Source: CAZEHS01 sp964649745 (GTDB lineage Bacteria > Bacillota > Clostridia > Peptostreptococcales > Acidaminobacteraceae). From it: 64,000 nt of DNA. Both the position numbers and the translations under genes were made by a program. Under the pieces are notes generated by a model. It had not been told where the DNA came from. It did not search any database and worked only from the letters and a program-made list of their open reading frames with translations. The stretch's first letter is position 1. Each line of letters starts with the position of its first letter. Below are positions 26,816 through 35,111 of this stretch, in pieces. The stretch spans positions 5,864-69,863 of the forward strand of contig CAZYQI010000018.1 of assembly GCA_964649745.1 (NCBI GenBank), read 5' to 3'.

Positions 26816-27781
26816 TTACCGCGCATCCACCTCATACGGCTTGCCGCTGGCAGCCGGTGCCACGGCCTTCCCTACGAAGAATACCAGCACCAGCAGGGTG
26901 ATAACGTAAGGCATGGTGGAAAGCAGGTCTCCGTTGATCTGGACTCCGATGCTGCCCAGATAAAACTTGAGGCCGTTGGTGGCGCCGAAGAGCAGACAGG
27001 CCACCATGGTGAGCCGGGGCTTCCATTTACCGAAGATCATGGCTGCCATGGCAATGAATCCATGGCCGGAGATAAGGCCCGGCCGGAAACCCGCTACGAT
27101 GGCGATACTCATGGCCGCACCCCCAAGACCCGCGAAGAAGCCCGACATGATAACACAGAAATAGCGGACCTTGTAAATATTCACACCCACGGTATCCGCC
27201 GCCTTGGGGTGTTCCCCCACCGCACGGATCCGCAGGCCCAGCCTTGTTTTGTTCATCACATACCAGGTTATGAATACCAGGGCGATTCCAAGGAACACCG
27301 TAATGTTTTGGTTGAACACGCTGTCGGCGAACCTTGCCCATACGCTGTCGGGATTATTCTGGAGCAGGGTGGAGAAGAACTCATTAAAGGGCTTGGGCAT
27401 CTTGTGCTCAACGGAAGGTGTCATGGTTGCACCGTCGAACATGCGACGGGACAGGAAGAATGCAACCCCCGGAGCCAGAAAGTTAATGGCGATGCCGGAA
27501 ACCACCTGGTCTGCGTTGTACTTGACACAGGCGATGGCATGGAGAAGTCCGAAAAAGGCTCCGGATAGGCCGGCAATGAAGAAGGACAGCCACGGGTCCC
27601 CGGTAATAACGCCTGCCGCCGCACCGGCAAAAGCGCCGATGATCATCATCCCCTCCAGGCCGATATTGACGACGCCGGAATTTTCTGTGATAACGGCCCC
27701 ATTGGCCGTGAAGATCAGAGGGGTGGCATACATAAAGGAAGTGCCGAGGATATAACCGATTGCTAAAATCATAGCTTCCAT
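26816..27781 (-). CDS. nupQ: Nucleoside-type ABC transporter permease, second subunit
   Basis: An inner-membrane permease of the BMP-dependent nucleoside or purine importer family (Bacillus NupQ/YufQ type, related to ribose-type permeases). The 321-residue hydrophobic protein shows the family segments ENSGVVNIGLEGMMIIGAF, ADQVVSGIAINFLAPGV, GLRIRAVGEHPKAADTVGVN and GFIAMAAMIFGKW. Start: ATG behind GAGGAGGAA, directly after the nupP stop, so the two are translationally coupled. Substrate inferred from the gene set; nucleosides are most likely but not proven. Confidence 0.9.
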   Translation of the reverse strand: MEAMILAIGYILGTSFMYATPLIFTANGAVITENSGVVNIGLEGMMIIGAFAGAAAGVITGDPWLSFFIAGLSGAFFGLLHAIACVKYNADQVVSGIAINFLAPGVAFFLSRRMFDGATMTPSVEHKMPKPFNEFFSTLLQNNPDSVWARFADSVFNQNITVFLGIALVFITWYVMNKTRLGLRIRAVGEHPKAADTVGVNIYKVRYFCVIMSGFFAGLGGAAMSIAIVAGFRPGLISGHGFIAMAAMIFGKWKPRLTMVACLLFGATNGLKFYLGSIGVQINGDLLSTMPYVITLLVLVFFVGKAVAPAASGKPYEVDAR

Positions 27782-27782
27782 A

Positions 27783-28877
27783 TTATTCCTCCTCTCCTAC
27801 GATTTTCTTAAGCGGCTTCAGAAGCGGTTTGAAGATACGGGATATGGCAATGAAAAAGATAATGGAGCCGATCACGATGCTGACCACCTCGGAAGGAACC
27901 TGAAGGGACTGCATCTTGGTGCCGCCGTAGTTCAGGGCTGAGAAAAGGACCCCTCCCAGTACGACCCCGATGGGAGAACTGTTGCCTATCAAGGCCACCG
28001 CGATACCGTTGAAGCCGTACCCTTCCGAAACAGCCAGCTTGGAAACGTGATAGGATACCCCGGATACCTGCAGGGCCCCTGCCAGACCGGCAAGACCCCC
28101 GGCAATGGCCATGGACTTCACCACACAGGCATCCACATTGATCCCCGCATACCGGGCAGCTTCCTTATTGAAGCCCACCGCACGGAGCTCGAAGCCCTGG
28201 ACCGTCTTGAACAGATAGTAGGCGACAACAGCAACCACCACCAGGGAGATCGCGATGCCCCAGCTCACCTTGACCCCCGGTCCTACCAGCCATTTGAGAC
28301 CATCGATGGTAATCCTTGCGGACTCATGGATATCATAGGTGGATTCAGGCCCGGGATTCTTGAGGGCCGGAATGTACACAACAAAATTGGAAAAGTACAG
28401 GGCGAACCAGTTCAGCATAATGGTGCTGATGACTTCATGAACACCGAAGCGGGCCTTGAGCCATCCTGAAAGTCCTCCAAACAGCGCCGCTGCCAAGGTG
28501 GCCCCCACCAGTACCACAGGGATATGGATGATGGCCGGCAGTTCCAGGGCATAGCCAAGGACTGCCGCAGTAAGAGCCCCGATCATAAACTGACCTTCGG
28601 CTCCGATGTTGAAAAGTCCGGTGCGAAAAGCGAAGGCAATGGACATACCGGTTAAAATTACCGGCATGGAGTACACAACGGTCTGGGCCAGATATTTGGG
28701 TTTTGATACGACCCCCTTCAGCATGGTGCTGTATGCCTTCATCGGGTCATATCCCGCCAGGGCCAGCACCACTGCTCCTACCAAAAGTCCCATGATAACC
28801 GCCAAGATGGTGACAATAAGGGTTTCATTCAGGAACAGCCTCTTCAGTTTCATTCCCAGGCTTGTGTTAGCGGGCAT
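27783..28877 (-). CDS. nupP: Nucleoside-type ABC transporter permease, first subunit
   Basis: The partner permease (NupP/YufP type). The ATG at 28877 with GGAGGTG is preferred over the upstream in-frame GTG, giving 364 residues. It has about eight to ten hydrophobic segments and the conserved GLFNIGAEGQFMIGALTAA, ARFGVHEVISTIMLNWFALY and ELRAVGFNKEAARYAGIN stretches. Its start overlaps the end of the ATPase gene by 11 bp. Confidence 0.9.
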   Translation of the reverse strand: MPANTSLGMKLKRLFLNETLIVTILAVIMGLLVGAVVLALAGYDPMKAYSTMLKGVVSKPKYLAQTVVYSMPVILTGMSIAFAFRTGLFNIGAEGQFMIGALTAAVLGYALELPAIIHIPVVLVGATLAAALFGGLSGWLKARFGVHEVISTIMLNWFALYFSNFVVYIPALKNPGPESTYDIHESARITIDGLKWLVGPGVKVSWGIAISLVVVAVVAYYLFKTVQGFELRAVGFNKEAARYAGINVDACVVKSMAIAGGLAGLAGALQVSGVSYHVSKLAVSEGYGFNGIAVALIGNSSPIGVVLGGVLFSALNYGGTKMQSLQVPSEVVSIVIGSIIFFIAISRIFKPLLKPLKKIVGEEE

Positions 28878-30411
28878 GGCCTGCACCTCCTGACATCATG
28901 AGACCCAGCTCATTTTCATCCGTATTCTTGGCATTGACATGCCCCACAATCTGACCTTCATAGATAACTGCAATATAATCGGACACATTGAGAATCTCGT
29001 CCAGCTCATAGGATACCAGCAGGACTGCCTTGCCCTTATCCCGCTGTTCCACAAGGCATTTGTGAACGAACTCAATGGCCCCAACGTCCAGTCCACGGGT
29101 TGGCTGTGTGGCAATCAGCACCTCCGGATCGTTGGTCACTTCCCGGGCGATGATAACCTTCTGTTGATTCCCACCGGAAAGGGCTCGGGCCAACAGATGG
29201 ATATTGGTGGGACGGACATCGAATTTTTCAACCAGCTCATGGGTAAATTTCTTGATCGCCTCAAAATCCAGTCTCTTCTTCTTTGAAAAAGGCGCAATAC
29301 GGTAGTTTTCCAGAACCATGTTCTCATACATGGTGAAGTCCATCACCAGGCCATGCTTCTGCCGATCCTCCGGAATGTTGCAGATCCCTGCCTCGAAAAT
29401 CTCCCGTACCGTATGCCCAGCTACCTGTTTCCCCTTGATCCAAATTTCTCCGGATTTTATGGGCCGAAGTCCGGTGATAGCTTCTACCAGCTCCGTCTGA
29501 CCATTTCCGTCAATACCGGCCAGGCCCAGGATTTCCCCTTCCCTCACGATCAGGTTCATGTTCCTTACCACCTCAATACCGCGGGAATCTTCTACCGTAA
29601 GTCCCTTGATCTCCAAAACGGTTTCGCCGCTCTCACGATCCCCTTTTTCCACTGCAAAGGTAACCTCGCGGCCCACCATCATGGATGCCAGATCACTTTC
29701 TGTAACCTGGGCAACCTCTACCATGCCCACCCTCTTACCCCGGCGGATAACGGTGCAGTAGTCTGCACAGGCTTTAATTTCCTTTAGCTTGTGGGTGATG
29801 ATGATGATGGTCTTTCCCTGTTCGGTGAGCTTACGCATGATGCCGATCAGTTCCTGGATCTCCTGGGGGGTGAGCACGGCAGTGGGTTCGTCCAGAATAA
29901 GGATCTCTGCACCTCTGTACAGGGCCTTGAGAATCTCTACCCGCTGCTGCATCCCAACGGAAATATCCTCTATCTTTGAATCGGGATCCACGGTCAGGCC
30001 ATACTTTTCAGAAAGGGCCTTCACATCCTCCCGGGCTTTGTCGAGATTGAGATGCCCCATCCCCACAACCGGCTCCATGCCCAGTATGATATTTTCAGTA
30101 ACAGTAAAGTTATGCACCAGCATGAAGTGTTGGTGGACCATCCCTATACCATACTTGATTGCTACGTTAGGGTTCTTGATGGCGGTTTTTTCACCCTTGA
30201 TGTATACCTCCCCCTGGGTCTGATGGTACAGACCGTAGAGGATATTCATCAGGGTTGTCTTACCTGCGCCGTTTTCACCGAGGAGCGCATGGATTTCGCC
30301 CTTATGAACGGTTAAATCAATGTTGTCATTGGCAACGAAGGAACCGAACACTTTCGTGATCCCTTTCATCTCCACGACTTTTGTATTAAAGTCGATGGCT
30401 TTATTGTCCAA
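28867..30411 (-). CDS. nupO: Nucleoside-type ABC transporter ATP-binding protein (two ABC domains)
   Basis: A 514-residue double-ABC ATPase powering the NupPQ permease. The N-terminal domain has Walker A GENGAGKTTLMN, signature ISVGMQQRVEILKAL and Walker B ILILDEPTAVLTPQE. The C-terminal domain has a degenerate Walker A (GIDGNGQTELVEAI), signature LSGGNQQKVIIARE and VLIATQPTRGLDVGA. Such asymmetry is usual for sugar/nucleoside ATPases of this type. The start codon is TTG, preceded by AGGAGGCAGG. It lies 163 bp after the lipoprotein gene, past a terminator that probably lets only part of the transcripts through. Confidence 0.92.
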   Translation of the reverse strand: MDNKAIDFNTKVVEMKGITKVFGSFVANDNIDLTVHKGEIHALLGENGAGKTTLMNILYGLYHQTQGEVYIKGEKTAIKNPNVAIKYGIGMVHQHFMLVHNFTVTENIILGMEPVVGMGHLNLDKAREDVKALSEKYGLTVDPDSKIEDISVGMQQRVEILKALYRGAEILILDEPTAVLTPQEIQELIGIMRKLTEQGKTIIIITHKLKEIKACADYCTVIRRGKRVGMVEVAQVTESDLASMMVGREVTFAVEKGDRESGETVLEIKGLTVEDSRGIEVVRNMNLIVREGEILGLAGIDGNGQTELVEAITGLRPIKSGEIWIKGKQVAGHTVREIFEAGICNIPEDRQKHGLVMDFTMYENMVLENYRIAPFSKKKRLDFEAIKKFTHELVEKFDVRPTNIHLLARALSGGNQQKVIIAREVTNDPEVLIATQPTRGLDVGAIEFVHKCLVEQRDKGKAVLLVSYELDEILNVSDYIAVIYEGQIVGHVNAKNTDENELGLMMSGGAGHAR

Positions 30412-30521
30412 TTGCCTGCCTCCTAATCCAAATTGACCGCTTATGCTCCGATACTGAAACGCTTATAAACATCATATGATAAAACCCCGAATAAGTGCAT
30501 TGAAAAGTTATGGATTTTAAT

Positions 30522-30556
30522 TAAAAAGGGATTCTGCATTAAAACAGAATCCCTCT
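30522..30556 (-). terminator. Intrinsic terminator after the BMP lipoprotein gene
   Basis: AGGGATTCTG and CAGAATCCCT form a 10-bp perfect stem with an 8-nt loop; TTTTTAATT follows on the minus strand. It would set a high ratio of binding protein to permease. Confidence 0.85.
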
Positions 30557-30574
30557 CTTCATGCTGTCACAGGA

Positions 30575-31618
30575 CTATTTGAAGCTTTTGAATTCCTCTT
30601 CTGTTTTAGGAACAACGATTTCGCCCTTGATGATCTTGTCTTTAAGAGCCTTTACTTCTGTCAGAATTTCAGCCGGAACCAGTTTGTCGGAGGAGGGAGC
30701 GATATCTACGCCGCCTTCAGCCAAGCCGTAGGAAACCGTTGTGCCGCCTGCAAATTTGCCGTCTTTCATATCTTTTACCACGTTGTAAATACCGTTATCA
30801 ACACGCTTCATAGCAGAGGTGATTACGTTGTCCGGAGCAAGGTCGTTCTGGTCGCGGTCAACACCGATGGCGAATTTGCCTTTTTCCTTGGCAGCTTCAA
30901 TCATCCCGTTACCGGTTGCGCCGGCTGCATGGAAGATGATATCCGCGCCGTCAGCGTACATTTTTTCAGCAATGGATTTACCGGCAGCTGCATCTGTGAA
31001 GGAACCTGCATATTGGTTCAGCACAACACACTCAGGATTAGCTGCTTTTACGCCAGCCTGGAAGCCGTAATCGAATTCACGGATCAGTGCGAAATCAACG
31101 CCGCCGATGAAGCCGACCTTGTTTGTCTTCGTCATTTTACCGGCGATGTAGCCAACCAGGAAGGAGGACTCATTCGCTTTAAAGGTTACGCCTACAACGT
31201 TCTTAGGAGTTGCATCGCCGTATGACTGGTCAATGATGGCGAATTTCTGGTCAGGATAGTTTTCAGCAGCCGCTTTAAGCGCATCGCCCATCATGAAACC
31301 GATACCCCAGATGAGATCGCTTTTTTCGTCAACCAATGTTTCCAGGTTAACTGCGTAATCCGCTTCTTGTTTGGACTCAAGATAGGAACCCGTGATACCG
31401 AGGTCTGTCTGAGCCTTGGTAAGACCTTCCCATGCAGATTGGTTGAAAGACTGGTCATTAACGCCGCCTACGTCTGTTACCATGGCAACCTTCATAGCCG
31501 GAGCTGCGGGTTCTGCAGGAGCAGCCGGTTCTGCGGGAGCAGCCGGTTTCGGTGCACAACCTGTAAACAGTGAAAGGATCATTACTACTGCCAATAACAA
31601 TGCGAACCATTTTTTCAT
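30575..31618 (-). CDS. bmpA: BMP-family nucleoside-binding lipoprotein
   Basis: The substrate-binding lipoprotein of the importer (PnrA/BmpA/NupN family). The ATG at 31618 is preceded by GAGGAGGAAA and gives 347 residues. It has a signal peptide and lipobox SLFTGC (Cys about 21), then a short linker in which PAAPAE is repeated, and the BMP core: VAMVTDVGGVNDQSFNQSAW, GIGFMMGDALKAAAENYPDQ, KVGFIGGVDFALIREFDYGF, DIIFHAAGATGNGM and AIGVDRDQNDLAP. Purine nucleosides are the usual ligands of the family. Confidence 0.94.
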   Translation of the reverse strand: MKKWFALLLAVVMILSLFTGCAPKPAAPAEPAAPAEPAAPAMKVAMVTDVGGVNDQSFNQSAWEGLTKAQTDLGITGSYLESKQEADYAVNLETLVDEKSDLIWGIGFMMGDALKAAAENYPDQKFAIIDQSYGDATPKNVVGVTFKANESSFLVGYIAGKMTKTNKVGFIGGVDFALIREFDYGFQAGVKAANPECVVLNQYAGSFTDAAAGKSIAEKMYADGADIIFHAAGATGNGMIEAAKEKGKFAIGVDRDQNDLAPDNVITSAMKRVDNGIYNVVKDMKDGKFAGGTTVSYGLAEGGVDIAPSSDKLVPAEILTEVKALKDKIIKGEIVVPKTEEEFKSFK

Positions 31619-32016
31619 TCCAAATTTCCTCCTCTTGTTTTTTCCCAGAAACACAGGATGGGGCCTGCGAAACCTTTTCAGCCCACTGCGGAACAAACTC
31701 CACAGAAGGCAGGAAAACGATATCCGCAATATGTAACAGTGCTCTGGTTCTAAGGTACCAACAATAACCTCCAAAGCCTATGTGCTGTTTCTACAAACCA
31801 ACACTCCCGGCACAGGAATTATCAGACCTCTGTACTTTAATATCCCGCTGCAGAGGCTCTGAAACACCTTTACAAAAATGATTCCTCTGATCTTTTCTTT
31901 AAAATCCGAGGGGTCATGCCGGTCGTTCATTGCCCCGTAAAACATGCCACAGGCCTTCTCAGGCGCCGCACCCATTGTAAACAGCTGGGTTCGGGTAAGG
32001 GATTGAGGTCCTCTCC
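31619..32016 (-). other. Long untranslated leader of the BMP transporter operon
   Basis: About 400 nt separate the promoter from the bmpA start. The only open frame (81 codons from 32023) would begin inside the -10 box and has no ribosome site, so I treat the stretch as untranslated. I could not match it to a purine or other known riboswitch. Short hairpins can be drawn, but no terminator precedes the gene. Confidence 0.45.
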
Positions 32017-32022
32017 TCCTCA

Positions 32023-32050
32023 TTATACCGTTTCAGCGAAAATAAACAAA
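32023..32050 (-). promoter_or_regulatory. Promoter of the BMP transporter operon
   Basis: On the minus strand TATAAT (32023-32028) is preceded at 16 bp by TTTGTT. It lies between the grd terminator and the long bmpA leader. Confidence 0.6.
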
Positions 32051-32094
32051 TAGAATCGTAACAAATAGGACAATTGTCCTTTACAGAACAATAG

Positions 32095-32124
32095 AAAAGA
32101 CCGTCATATAACGAGACGGTCTTT
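32095..32124 (-). terminator. Intrinsic terminator of the glycine reductase operon
   Basis: A perfect 11-bp inverted repeat, AAAAGACCGTC and GACGGTCTTTT, has an 8-nt loop. It is T-rich on both strands, so it can work in both directions. It lies 48 bp after the grdD stop. Confidence 0.88.
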
Positions 32125-32172
32125 TCCAATGCCTTTGCAACGCTGGCATTATAGCGATTATACAGCTTTCGT

Positions 32173-33351
32173 CTAGCAGATATCCGCCGGCTTGGCCACA
32201 AAGCCTTCCTTGGCCAGAATGGTCATGGCAGCGTCAATCCGTGCTTCGTTAACCATGACGATGGGGCCGGTGCAGCCCATGCCGCTTTCGGCATACACGC
32301 CGTTCTTCCACAGGGATTGGACGGCGTTGTCCAGGTCCATGATGTCGATGCCGGAGATGGTGCCGGTGACGATTTCTTTGTCCGGCGCCTTGACGACGAC
32401 GTCTTCACAGGCCTTTTCGGTGGCTTTGTTGAAGCCCTGGATGATCCGGTCGAAGCCGGCGGCTTTAACAGCTTTGAATTCCTTGGCTGCAACGGCCTTG
32501 ATGTCGCCCTTGGCCAGGGAGGCCGCATATTCCAGCGCATTGGCCACTACCGGTACACCGGATGCCCGGCTGAGGATCAGGATGGTGCGGTGGTAGTCCT
32601 GGCCGATGCCGGGGCCGTAGCCGTAGCCGGTGGCTTCGTAGCTGCCTCCGGTGGCGAAGGAGCTGAACATTTTCATAAGCAGATTGCCTGTAAGAGTATC
32701 CGTTACCATAACGTCCACGCTGCCGGTGAGGAGGTCGTTGCCCCGCATGACAGAGCCGCCGTCGGAGCGCTGGGAGCCCCCGAAGGTGATGGGGTAGCCG
32801 TTTTCGCTCAGTTCTTTCAGAGCCCGTTCAACGGTCCGGGCGTTGTCCACGTTGAGGATTCCCACGGTGGGGTCCTTGATGCCCATGGATTTGGCGGCAA
32901 TGATGCCGTAGATGGCGTTCTTGACCATGGCTTCAGAGCGGTTGGTAGCGGAGGTGCCGGTGGTGGTGGCCAGGAACATTTCGGTCCCTTTACCCGGGGT
33001 GATGACCCGTCCCACGGTGGAGACCCCAATGGGGAAGTTGTAGTGCATGGTGACGCAGGCGTCGATCTCCCCGCTGTCCAGCAGCTCTTCCATCCGCTTG
33101 TACATGTCTTCTTCGGTTTCTGCCAGAACGTTTCTTAACGGAAGGTCGTTCTTGGGGCCGATGAGGACGATTTCGTAATCGGCTTTCCGGGAGGCCAGTT
33201 CAGCCCCCTGAAGCATGTTTTCCACGCCGTGCTCACTGCCCAGGGTGGTAAGGCCGATCCGTACTTTTTTTGCGAAGTTTCCGGTTTCAATGGCTTGGGC
33301 AATGTCCAGGAAGGCGTTGCCCAGCAGCTGTTTTACTTGGGTATTTGGCAT
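32173..33351 (-). CDS. grdD: Glycine reductase complex component C subunit alpha
   Basis: With GrdC forms component C, which releases acetyl phosphate from the Se-carboxymethyl selenoether formed on GrdA. The 392-residue protein is related to the phosphotransacetylase/PlsX fold. Visible segments are RIGLTTLGSEHGVENMLQGAE, MHYNFPIGVSTVGRVITPGKG, GVEN-type and GIDIMDLDNAVQSLWKNGVY. It ends EGFVAKPADIC, with a C-terminal Cys. Start: ATG with AGGGGGA, 9 bp after grdC. It is the last gene of the operon. Confidence 0.95.
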   Translation of the reverse strand: MPNTQVKQLLGNAFLDIAQAIETGNFAKKVRIGLTTLGSEHGVENMLQGAELASRKADYEIVLIGPKNDLPLRNVLAETEEDMYKRMEELLDSGEIDACVTMHYNFPIGVSTVGRVITPGKGTEMFLATTTGTSATNRSEAMVKNAIYGIIAAKSMGIKDPTVGILNVDNARTVERALKELSENGYPITFGGSQRSDGGSVMRGNDLLTGSVDVMVTDTLTGNLLMKMFSSFATGGSYEATGYGYGPGIGQDYHRTILILSRASGVPVVANALEYAASLAKGDIKAVAAKEFKAVKAAGFDRIIQGFNKATEKACEDVVVKAPDKEIVTGTISGIDIMDLDNAVQSLWKNGVYAESGMGCTGPIVMVNEARIDAAMTILAKEGFVAKPADIC

Positions 33352-33360
33352 GGTATCCCC

Positions 33361-34896
33361 CTATTCGCTAAGGAGCTGTGCGGCAAAGCCCTTCATGGCC
33401 TCAGCGATCAGTTTGTTGATTTCATCCTTGTTCAGGGATGCGCCTTCTTCGCCCTTGCCGGTGTTCCGTTCCAGGATGATGGACACCCCGTCGAACAGGT
33501 TGGTCATGCGGCCCAGGAACAGGCTGCCCTTGCCCACGATCATGGCGCGGTTCACGTTCCCCGTGGTCATGTCGTCGATGGCAAAGCCGATGTAGGGTAC
33601 GCCGGAGGGAATGTGGCCCTGGGTAGGTGCCCAGCCCGGCATCCCGTGTTGGGTAACGAAGGCGTCGATGCCGGTGCGCTCGATCTCACCCCGTTTGACC
33701 CCGATGGCGGCGATCATTTTGTAGTTTCCGATGGGAACGTCTCCGGCACCGGCGGGCTTGGTGATGTCGGGGTTTTGCATCTCAACGGAGTATTTGTCGA
33801 TGTCGGTGACTTTCATGTTGGCTTTATCCAGGGGAGCTGTAACCAGGGCGGTGATGACCGCCTGGGGAGAGGAGCCTGTGCCTACGGTGTGTCGGCCTAC
33901 CAGGTCGGTTCTCAGCATGGGGCTGACGCCGTCATTCTTGGTAACCAGGACAGCAAAGCCGCCCAGAACGTCTTCCAGAATAGGCAGGTCCTTTTTCACG
34001 TGGTCCTTGCCGTTCATGCCCAGCTTGGCGGTGGCGCCGCCGGCTACGATGACAACGCTTTCGTAGATGCCGGACTTCACCAGGGCGGCTGCCTGGATCA
34101 GGGCGTGGGTGGGAGCCGCACAGAAGCCCCGGGTGTCGGATCCGGTGGCATTCACTGCTCCAACGCCTTCCGCGATGGATTTAGCGAAGTTGCCGCCTCC
34201 CCGCTGGTTCATGTCGCCGCAAGCCTCTTCGGAACACTCGATGACGTATTCGATGGAGGCGGGGTCGATGTTGTTCTTGGCGATAAGGTGTTTGAATGCC
34301 AGGACGCCGGAGGCCTTCACCACCAGGTTCTCGAACATAACGTGGGCGTTGAGGTTCACGTCAACGTCATGGGCTTTCTTTACGCAGCCCACCATCTTGA
34401 AGTCGTGGTACAGGGCTTCGGAGTGGTGCTTGGTGACGAATTCTTCGATGACGGCCATGTCTTCCCCGTCACCCAGCTTGGCCACTTCTTCGGCACTAAA
34501 CAGGGGGTGGGCTTCCATCTTGGGTTTAACGGCTGCTACAAAGGCCTTGTCCAGCTTCACCAGATCAAAGGCGTCTGCCAGTTTCAGCATGGCGATGAAT
34601 TCGTCCTGGGGCATAATTTCTCCCAGCTTGCCGTCACGGGTTCCCGCCACGGGGTTGGCACACCAGGGCTCTGCAACGCCACCCAGTGCTTCCGGGGTCA
34701 TGTTGCCGATGTACGTTTGGTTCGGTGCGTAGTTCACCACTTCTTCAAAGCTCCGAAGGTGCTCCGGGATCTTTTTCAGGTACTCCGAGTCCGGGTTTGC
34801 CTGACGCTCTACGGTCTGGGTCGTGCCGTTGTGGATGATCATGTCCGGGGTGTGCACCAGCACATAACCGGCTGCTTTCGTTACTGGATAGCTCAT
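33361..34896 (-). CDS. grdC: Glycine reductase complex component C subunit beta
   Basis: The other subunit of acetyl-phosphate-forming component C, related to beta-ketoacyl-ACP synthase III. The ATG at 34896 (MSYPVTKAAGYVLVHTPDMI) has CAGGAGG upstream and gives 511 residues, the standard size. Family traits include YVIECSEEACGDMNQRGGGN with a likely catalytic Cys, GSDTRGFCAAPTHALIQAAALV, and GHIPSGVPYIGFAIDDMTTG near the C-terminus. A repeat element and a terminator lie between it and grdB, so grdCD may be expressed at a different level from grdEAB. Confidence 0.95.
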   Translation of the reverse strand: MSYPVTKAAGYVLVHTPDMIIHNGTTQTVERQANPDSEYLKKIPEHLRSFEEVVNYAPNQTYIGNMTPEALGGVAEPWCANPVAGTRDGKLGEIMPQDEFIAMLKLADAFDLVKLDKAFVAAVKPKMEAHPLFSAEEVAKLGDGEDMAVIEEFVTKHHSEALYHDFKMVGCVKKAHDVDVNLNAHVMFENLVVKASGVLAFKHLIAKNNIDPASIEYVIECSEEACGDMNQRGGGNFAKSIAEGVGAVNATGSDTRGFCAAPTHALIQAAALVKSGIYESVVIVAGGATAKLGMNGKDHVKKDLPILEDVLGGFAVLVTKNDGVSPMLRTDLVGRHTVGTGSSPQAVITALVTAPLDKANMKVTDIDKYSVEMQNPDITKPAGAGDVPIGNYKMIAAIGVKRGEIERTGIDAFVTQHGMPGWAPTQGHIPSGVPYIGFAIDDMTTGNVNRAMIVGKGSLFLGRMTNLFDGVSIILERNTGKGEEGASLNKDEINKLIAEAMKGFAAQLLSE

Positions 34897-34919
34897 GGGA
34901 TTCCTCCTGAGTTTGTGAT

Positions 34920-35032
34920 TTTTTTGCCACGGATCACACGGATTCACACGGAGTGAACATAAGATATTTCATCTCCCTCGTGAGGGAGGTCAACATAAAA
35001 TATTCCATATCAATCCGTGTTATCCGTGACCA
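34920..35032. repeat. Composite inverted-repeat element between grdC and grdB
   Basis: GCCACGGATCACACGGATT at the left end is the inverse of AATCCGTGTTATCCGTG at the right end. The middle holds CTCCCTCGTGAGGGAG flanked by two copies of ACATAARATATT-like sequence. It is the shortest complete example of the composite element also seen at 6725-6922. Confidence 0.75.
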
Positions 35033-35064
35033 TATCAATCGTATGATACCTGCTTATCGTTGTT

Positions 35065-35104
35065 TAAAAAAAAGCGGGCTGGGTTTCACCCCAACCCGCT
35101 TTCT
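35065..35104 (-). terminator. Intrinsic terminator after grdB
   Basis: AAAGCGGGCTGGG and CCCAACCCGCTTT pair in a near-perfect stem with a small loop; a run of eight T follows on the minus strand. It lies 8 bp past the grdB stop and should reduce read-through into grdCD. Confidence 0.85.
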
Positions 35105-35111
35105 AAAAAGA

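Noticed and set aside
31619..32016. Purine riboswitch in the nucleoside transporter leader
   Set aside because: The conserved three-way junction sequences of the purine aptamer are absent on the minus strand.
31778..32023. 81-codon open frame in the BMP transporter leader
   Set aside because: Its ATG overlaps the -10 box, it has no ribosome site and its product resembles nothing known to me.
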